A DNA stretch of 64,000 nt, taken from positions 20,350 through 84,349 of the forward strand of contig NZ_JAPPTI010000013.1 in NCBI RefSeq assembly GCF_027587025.1, in the 5' to 3' direction. Within the stretch, counting starts at the first letter, position 1. Each line of letters opens with the position of its first letter. Made by a program: the position numbers and the translations under genes. Of this stretch, positions 60,991-64,000 are shown piece after piece. The notes beneath the pieces were generated by a model. It ran no database searches. It saw nothing but the letters and a program-made list of their open reading frames with translations, and was not told the DNA's origin. The DNA comes from Vibrio sp. LaRot3 (GTDB taxonomy: Bacteria > Pseudomonadota > Gammaproteobacteria > Enterobacterales > Vibrionaceae).

Positions 60991-61116
60991 AACATAACAA
61001 ACAATTTAAGCAGATTCACAACGCTTGGCAATTTTGGTTTGAATCGGCATTGGTGTTTACGGCACAATGTTTTAGTTAGGTGGTCGCGTTGTTCACTACT
61101 TAATTGGGCGTTATAC
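60991..61116 (+). repeat. attC site 2
   Basis: The left core AACATAAC is complementary to the first bases of cassette 2 (GTTATGTT). The right core is GTTATAC at 61110-61116. Confidence 0.85.
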
Positions 61117-61222
61117 GCTATGCGGTGTTTCAGTCCAGCTGACATGGTTCTGTTCTTCTTAGCTCATGCGCTAAGTTTAAAAGTTGATAATGCAGCTAAG
61201 TTATAAGGATAGGTAAAGATAA

Positions 61223-61819
61223 ATGAGTGGACATAATCATTACCCTGATTGTACTTGCGGTTGGTGTTGTAAATTCAGAGGCATGAGTGGTGTAGATAAT
61301 CGCCGAAATAAGACCGTAGACAGAAGTGTTGGGAGTATTAGCGAGCAAAGCAAAGTGTTTGTGAGCTATGTAAATCCTAGTGCTTACTGCCCAGTCTGTG
61401 GAGCATCAGTGTTTTTTTATCAATCCCCCAATGGTGGGAGAGTGTTTTTTGATTCATTGGGTAAACCTTGGGAGAAGCACCCTTGCACAGACAATAGCAC
61501 TCTAAAGGTAAAAATAATTCCATCGAAAAACTTCCCTAACAGTAACCGAGTAGGGAAGTTTGAAGCCAATAAGTTCAATCCATTTATCATCAAACTGATC
61601 GAGAAATTTCATATTACATCTCGTGTAAAAGTATCAGGCTTTTTTGGTGAAGCAGGCATAGTCATAGCTATTTCTGGCATCACAAGGCAGGAATTTAATA
61701 ACCTTGAAATTGATGTAAACAGTCCTTGTATGATGCGCCGAACTAACAACGGCTATCAGCTTTCTTTCGTAAATAAACGTGGGAAGGTTATTGATTTGGA
61801 CGGTGTAAAAAGTAGTTAG
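61223..61819 (+). CDS. unknown cassette protein with Cys motifs (cassette 3)
   Basis: This 198-residue protein starts MSGHNHYPDCTCGWCC. It has a second group CPVCGASVFFYQSPNGGRVFFD (about 53-74), and KHPCTD follows. The arrangement suggests a zinc-ribbon or a treble-clef nucleic-acid or protein-binding fold. YQSPNGGRVFFD with KHPC is a recurrent pattern I have seen in uncharacterised bacterial proteins, but I know no function for it. No toxin, enzyme or membrane motif is visible. It is the only ORF of its cassette. Confidence 0.7.
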   Translation: MSGHNHYPDCTCGWCCKFRGMSGVDNRRNKTVDRSVGSISEQSKVFVSYVNPSAYCPVCGASVFFYQSPNGGRVFFDSLGKPWEKHPCTDNSTLKVKIIPSKNFPNSNRVGKFEANKFNPFIIKLIEKFHITSRVKVSGFFGEAGIVIAISGITRQEFNNLEIDVNSPCMMRRTNNGYQLSFVNKRGKVIDLDGVKSS

Positions 61820-61836
61820 GCAACAACTAGGGAAAC

Positions 61837-61965
61837 GCGTATAACAAAGCGTTTAAGACGGATTCCCAACGCTTGGCACTTTCGGTTTGATTCGGCTTTA
61901 GTGTTTACGGCACAATGGTTTAGGTAAGGTGGTAGCGTTGCTCACCACTTAACGCGGCGTTATGT
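61837..61965 (+). repeat. attC site 3
   Basis: The left core GCGTATAAC is complementary to the beginning of cassette 3. The right core is GTTATGT at 61959-61965. Confidence 0.85.
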
Positions 61966-61984
61966 GTAGCAGGCAGATTTAGCT

Positions 61985-62305
61985 ATGAAAGAAGAAATCA
62001 ATTGGCCAGAGCCTTGGTGGCATTTGGATGAAAATGTAAGTGTTAGAGCTGGTATTCAAAAAGAACTTCAATGCGAAATTGGACCTAAGCATCCACTTTG
62101 GCAGTTAAAGCCTATGGCTATTGCCAAAAACGATGCAAATGATGATGTGATTGTTCTACTTAATGACGGTAGGTTTGCTTGTGTTCATTTAGTTTGGAGC
62201 GGCAAAATTGACCAATTCCCAGATAAATACCCGTCTAGCATTGTTTTTGATTGCGTTGCAGGTCTTCAATCTTACATTGATGAAGAGTCAGAACATTACA
62301 CATAA
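61985..62305 (+). CDS. unknown cassette protein (cassette 4)
   Basis: This 106-residue protein has MKEEINWPEPWWHLDENVSVRAGIQKELQCEIGPKHPLWQLKPMAIAKNDANDDVIVLLNDGRFACVHLVW. The W/P-rich start and the alternating strands (VIVLLNDGRFACVHLVW) suggest a small beta domain. I do not recognise the family. The stop codon sits inside the attC left core. It starts 25 bp into the cassette. Confidence 0.7.
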   Translation: MKEEINWPEPWWHLDENVSVRAGIQKELQCEIGPKHPLWQLKPMAIAKNDANDDVIVLLNDGRFACVHLVWSGKIDQFPDKYPSSIVFDCVAGLQSYIDEESEHYT

Positions 62306-62425
62306 CAATCAATTCAACAGTGATTCGCAACGCTTGGCGCTTGCGTTTCGGGTTTAGTTTAGTGTCTACGGCGCAGTGTTTAAGTTCAGTGTATGCGCTG
62401 CTCACACGTTAATTGGGCGTTAAGC
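62298..62425 (+). repeat. attC site 4
   Basis: The left core ACACATAAC matches the start of cassette 4. The right core is GTTAAGC at 62419-62425. Confidence 0.85.
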
Positions 62426-62457
62426 CGCAAGAGTGTCAATTTAAGTTCGGAGAAGAT

Positions 62458-63570
62458 ATGGGACTCTACATAAGAAAGAGTATCAGCGTTGGTCCATTTC
62501 GTTTCAATTTGTCAAAATCTGGATTTGGCGTTTCAGCTGGTGTTAAAGGTCTGAGAGTCGGAACTGGTCCAAGAGGTAACTATGTCCGTATTGGAGAAAA
62601 TGGTATTTATTATCGTTCGACTATTCCGATTGGTTCTCAGGAACGAATTGTCGACGACACTATTCAGCCCAACTATCAAGAGTCCTTCGAAGCACCGACT
62701 CACGAACCACTGAAAGAAATTGAGTCAGCGCATGTTTCGCAGATAGTAGACTCTTCTTCAGCTGAGCTGCTAAAGGAGCTTAATGAGAAACAGAAAAAGT
62801 CTAGTTCATGGCCTTTTATTTTTATTCTATTTTTCGCTGTTGTTTTTGGAATTCATAATGCCGAGCTCCCTAAATGGGTTGTCGCTTTGACTGCTGTGTT
62901 GGGGGGTGTTTCTACTTGGGTTTGTTATACGAGAGACACGTTAGCTAAGACGACTGTACTTTTTTATGATTTTGACTCCGAAATGGAACTTGCTTATGAC
63001 AAGCTGTTTTCGGCAGCAGAACAAATGGCAAAAGCTAATAAATGTTGGCATATATCAGCCTCAGGCAAAGTCCTTGATAAAAAATATCATGCAGGTGCAA
63101 GCAATCTTATAGATCGAAAGCTGACATCGATTATGATCTCTGAACCGCCACGATTAAAAACAAATGTGAAGACAGTCTCTATTGCAGTAGGTCGTCAAAC
63201 ATTACATTTCTTTCCTGACCGAGTGTTGGTCTATGACACTACAGGTGTCGGAGCGGTGAGTTACCAAGATTTGGTTGTGATGGTCGGAGACAAAAAATTT
63301 ATCGAAGAAGAGTCAGTTCCTGCTGATGCATTGATCGTTGATAAAACGTGGAAATACGTAAATAAGTCCGGTGGACCAGACCGCAGGTTTAAAGATAACC
63401 ATGAGCTACCAATTTGCCTATATCAGGAAATGTCATTCACAAGCCAATCAGGTCTTAATGAGCTAATTCAATTATCAACTCGAGGGCCAGCGGAAAAGTT
63501 TGAAGCCTCTGTAAATTGTTTAGCAGCAGTTCTTCCAAGAGAAATTGAAAGCGATAAAATTGCGGCTTAA
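62458..63570 (+). CDS. DUF4236-type membrane protein (cassette 5)
   Basis: This 370-residue protein has an N-terminal DUF4236-like region (MGLYIRKSISVGPFRFNLSKSGFGVSAGVKGLRVGTGPRGNYV, glycine-rich). Two central helices (about 118-157) and a soluble C-terminal domain (about 160-360) with a VVMVGDKKF segment follow. DUF4236 is often found in phage- or defence-associated proteins, without a demonstrated function. ATG 62458 is preferred over the in-frame codon at 62413 because it has CGGAGAAG upstream. At 1.1 kb it is the longest cassette ORF seen. The stop is in the attC left core. Confidence 0.75.
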   Translation: MGLYIRKSISVGPFRFNLSKSGFGVSAGVKGLRVGTGPRGNYVRIGENGIYYRSTIPIGSQERIVDDTIQPNYQESFEAPTHEPLKEIESAHVSQIVDSSSAELLKELNEKQKKSSSWPFIFILFFAVVFGIHNAELPKWVVALTAVLGGVSTWVCYTRDTLAKTTVLFYDFDSEMELAYDKLFSAAEQMAKANKCWHISASGKVLDKKYHAGASNLIDRKLTSIMISEPPRLKTNVKTVSIAVGRQTLHFFPDRVLVYDTTGVGAVSYQDLVVMVGDKKFIEEESVPADALIVDKTWKYVNKSGGPDRRFKDNHELPICLYQEMSFTSQSGLNELIQLSTRGPAEKFEASVNCLAAVLPREIESDKIAA

Positions 63571-63690
63571 CAATCTGTTTAAGAGTGATTCGCAACGCGT
63601 GGCATTTTTACTATGCGTTGCGTTTAGTGTTTAAGGTGGTATGCGGCGGCATCGGTATCGCGTTGCTCACACCTTAACAGGGCGTTATAC
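63562..63690 (+). repeat. attC site 5
   Basis: The left core GCGGCTTAAC is complementary to the start of cassette 5. The right core is GTTATAC at 63684-63690. Confidence 0.85.
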
Positions 63691-63709
63691 GAATAAGGAA
63701 ATTCAGCAA

Positions 63710-64000
63710 ATGGAAACAGTCTTAATCACTGGAGGTTCAAGAGGTATTGGGCTTGAATTAACTCGTCAGTTTTTAGCTTTAGGTTATAGCGTCATCTCTA
63801 CTTATCGTGGTCAGCCTTCAATGCAGTTAAAAAGCATGCTTGTTAATAATTCGCTGACACTACATGAACTAGAGGTCACTGATGAAACCTCAATAGCTAA
63901 TTTGGCCTCTAAGTTATCCAATGTTCAGTTAGACATACTTATCAATAATGCGGGTGTTATTGGTTCAGACGAGCAATCCATGGAGACTATCGACCCAAAG
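63710..64000 (+). CDS. SDR-family oxidoreductase, 5' part (cassette 6)
   Basis: The first 97 residues are in the window. METVLITGGSRGIGLELTRQFLALGYSVISTYR carries the Rossmann TGGSRGIG loop, and LDILINNAGVIG the NNAG motif. It is therefore a short-chain dehydrogenase. Its catalytic half lies beyond the window. It differs from the SDR at 4924. It starts 26 bp into the sixth cassette. Confidence 0.85.
   Translation, partial: METVLITGGSRGIGLELTRQFLALGYSVISTYRGQPSMQLKSMLVNNSLTLHELEVTDETSIANLASKLSNVQLDILINNAGVIGSDEQSMETIDPK

Larger units (their letters stand above)
59992..64000 (+). mobile_element. integron gene-cassette array lacking an integrase (CALIN-type), continuing past the window
   Basis: Six cassettes in one orientation are separated by five attC sites of about 126-129 bp. 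In each case the first bases of a cassette are complementary to the first bases of its own attC (for example TTAGAAC with GTTCTAAC, TTATACGC with GCGTATAAC, TTATGTGT with ACACATAAC). This reciprocal match fixes the borders. All cassette genes point away from the left end, so attI and intI should be to the left. However, 59682-59991 contains neither an integrase gene nor a clear attI. The attC cores (GATTC-CAACGC..TGGC...TTTACGGC) are similar to each other, as in Vibrio superintegrons. Confidence 0.85.

Noticed and set aside
60954..61145. 63-residue minus-strand frame over attC 2
   Set aside because: It runs across the attC site and the cassette border, so it cannot be a cassette gene; attC palindromes often give such frames.
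1..64000. CRISPR arrays, tRNA or rRNA genes
   Set aside because: No regular direct repeats with spacers, no CCA-ended cloverleaf and no rRNA-like conserved stretches were seen; the only repeats at regular spacing are attC sites.

Overview
The window looks like a stretch of the secondary chromosome of a Vibrio species. The gene content is typical of Vibrionaceae: a NorR/Hmp pair beside a cold-shock gene and yaeQ, an NH3-dependent NAD synthetase beside a small NadD-like protein, an Lpp lipoprotein, a lipocalin, a methyl-accepting chemotaxis protein and many transporters. The right end carries a run of integron gene cassettes with roughly 125-bp attC sites of the Vibrio superintegron type. Composition is uniformly moderate in GC, except for an AT-richer feel in the cassettes. 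No rRNA, tRNA, CRISPR array, prophage or insertion sequence was seen.

Layout. 1-8 kb: the 5' end of an ABC exporter, a CtlX-type amidinohydrolase with a perfect palindrome in its upstream region, a GNAT acetyltransferase, small unknown proteins, a lipocalin, an SDR enzyme, a fasciclin-domain lipoprotein and a chemoreceptor. 8-14.5 kb: a class 1A dihydroorotate dehydrogenase, a lipoate-ligase-like protein, a signal peptidase I paralogue with extra membrane segments, a MazG-like protein, several unknown exported or membrane proteins, and a possible small RNA on the minus strand. 14.5-21 kb: a six-gene minus-strand operon (binding protein, alkaline-phosphatase-superfamily hydrolase, two permeases, ATPase, HAD phosphatase) with a divergent GntR/UTRA regulator. 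It is probably an uptake-and-hydrolysis system for a phosphonate or organophosphate. 20.8-26.3 kb: a BCCT transporter flanked by three paralogous tiny exported proteins, a LysR regulator, GltS, and a candidate structured RNA.

27-40 kb: an EEP-fold phosphatase/nuclease, a YbhGFSR/HlyD-type ABC efflux operon, lpp, a DEAD-box helicase, nadE and a NadD-like gene, a 265-bp inverted-repeat element, a GAF-GGDEF-EAL protein, and a LysR regulator divergent from a Bcr/CflA efflux pump. 40-54 kb: a two-domain glutaredoxin, two EamA permeases, a MATE pump, a Kef-type K+/H+ antiporter with its flavodoxin-like partner, a HAD phosphatase and a membrane-anchored glutaredoxin. These are followed by the nitric-oxide detoxification pair norR/hmp with visible NorR and sigma-54 sites, a CHASE4-HAMP-PAS sensor without an output domain, yaeQ and a cold-shock gene.

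54-60 kb: arfA, whose own terminator hairpin lies inside the coding sequence, then a ThrE-type exporter, dacA, an HTH protein, a lipoprotein and small conserved proteins. From about 59,992 to the end there is an integron cassette array with six cassettes and five complete attC sites, and no integrase at its attI-proximal end. The cassette borders can be assigned precisely because the first bases of each cassette are complementary to the first bases of its own attC.

Most coordinates follow open reading frames, with starts adjusted to visible ribosome binding sites. Functions are assigned from motifs read by eye, not from database searches.
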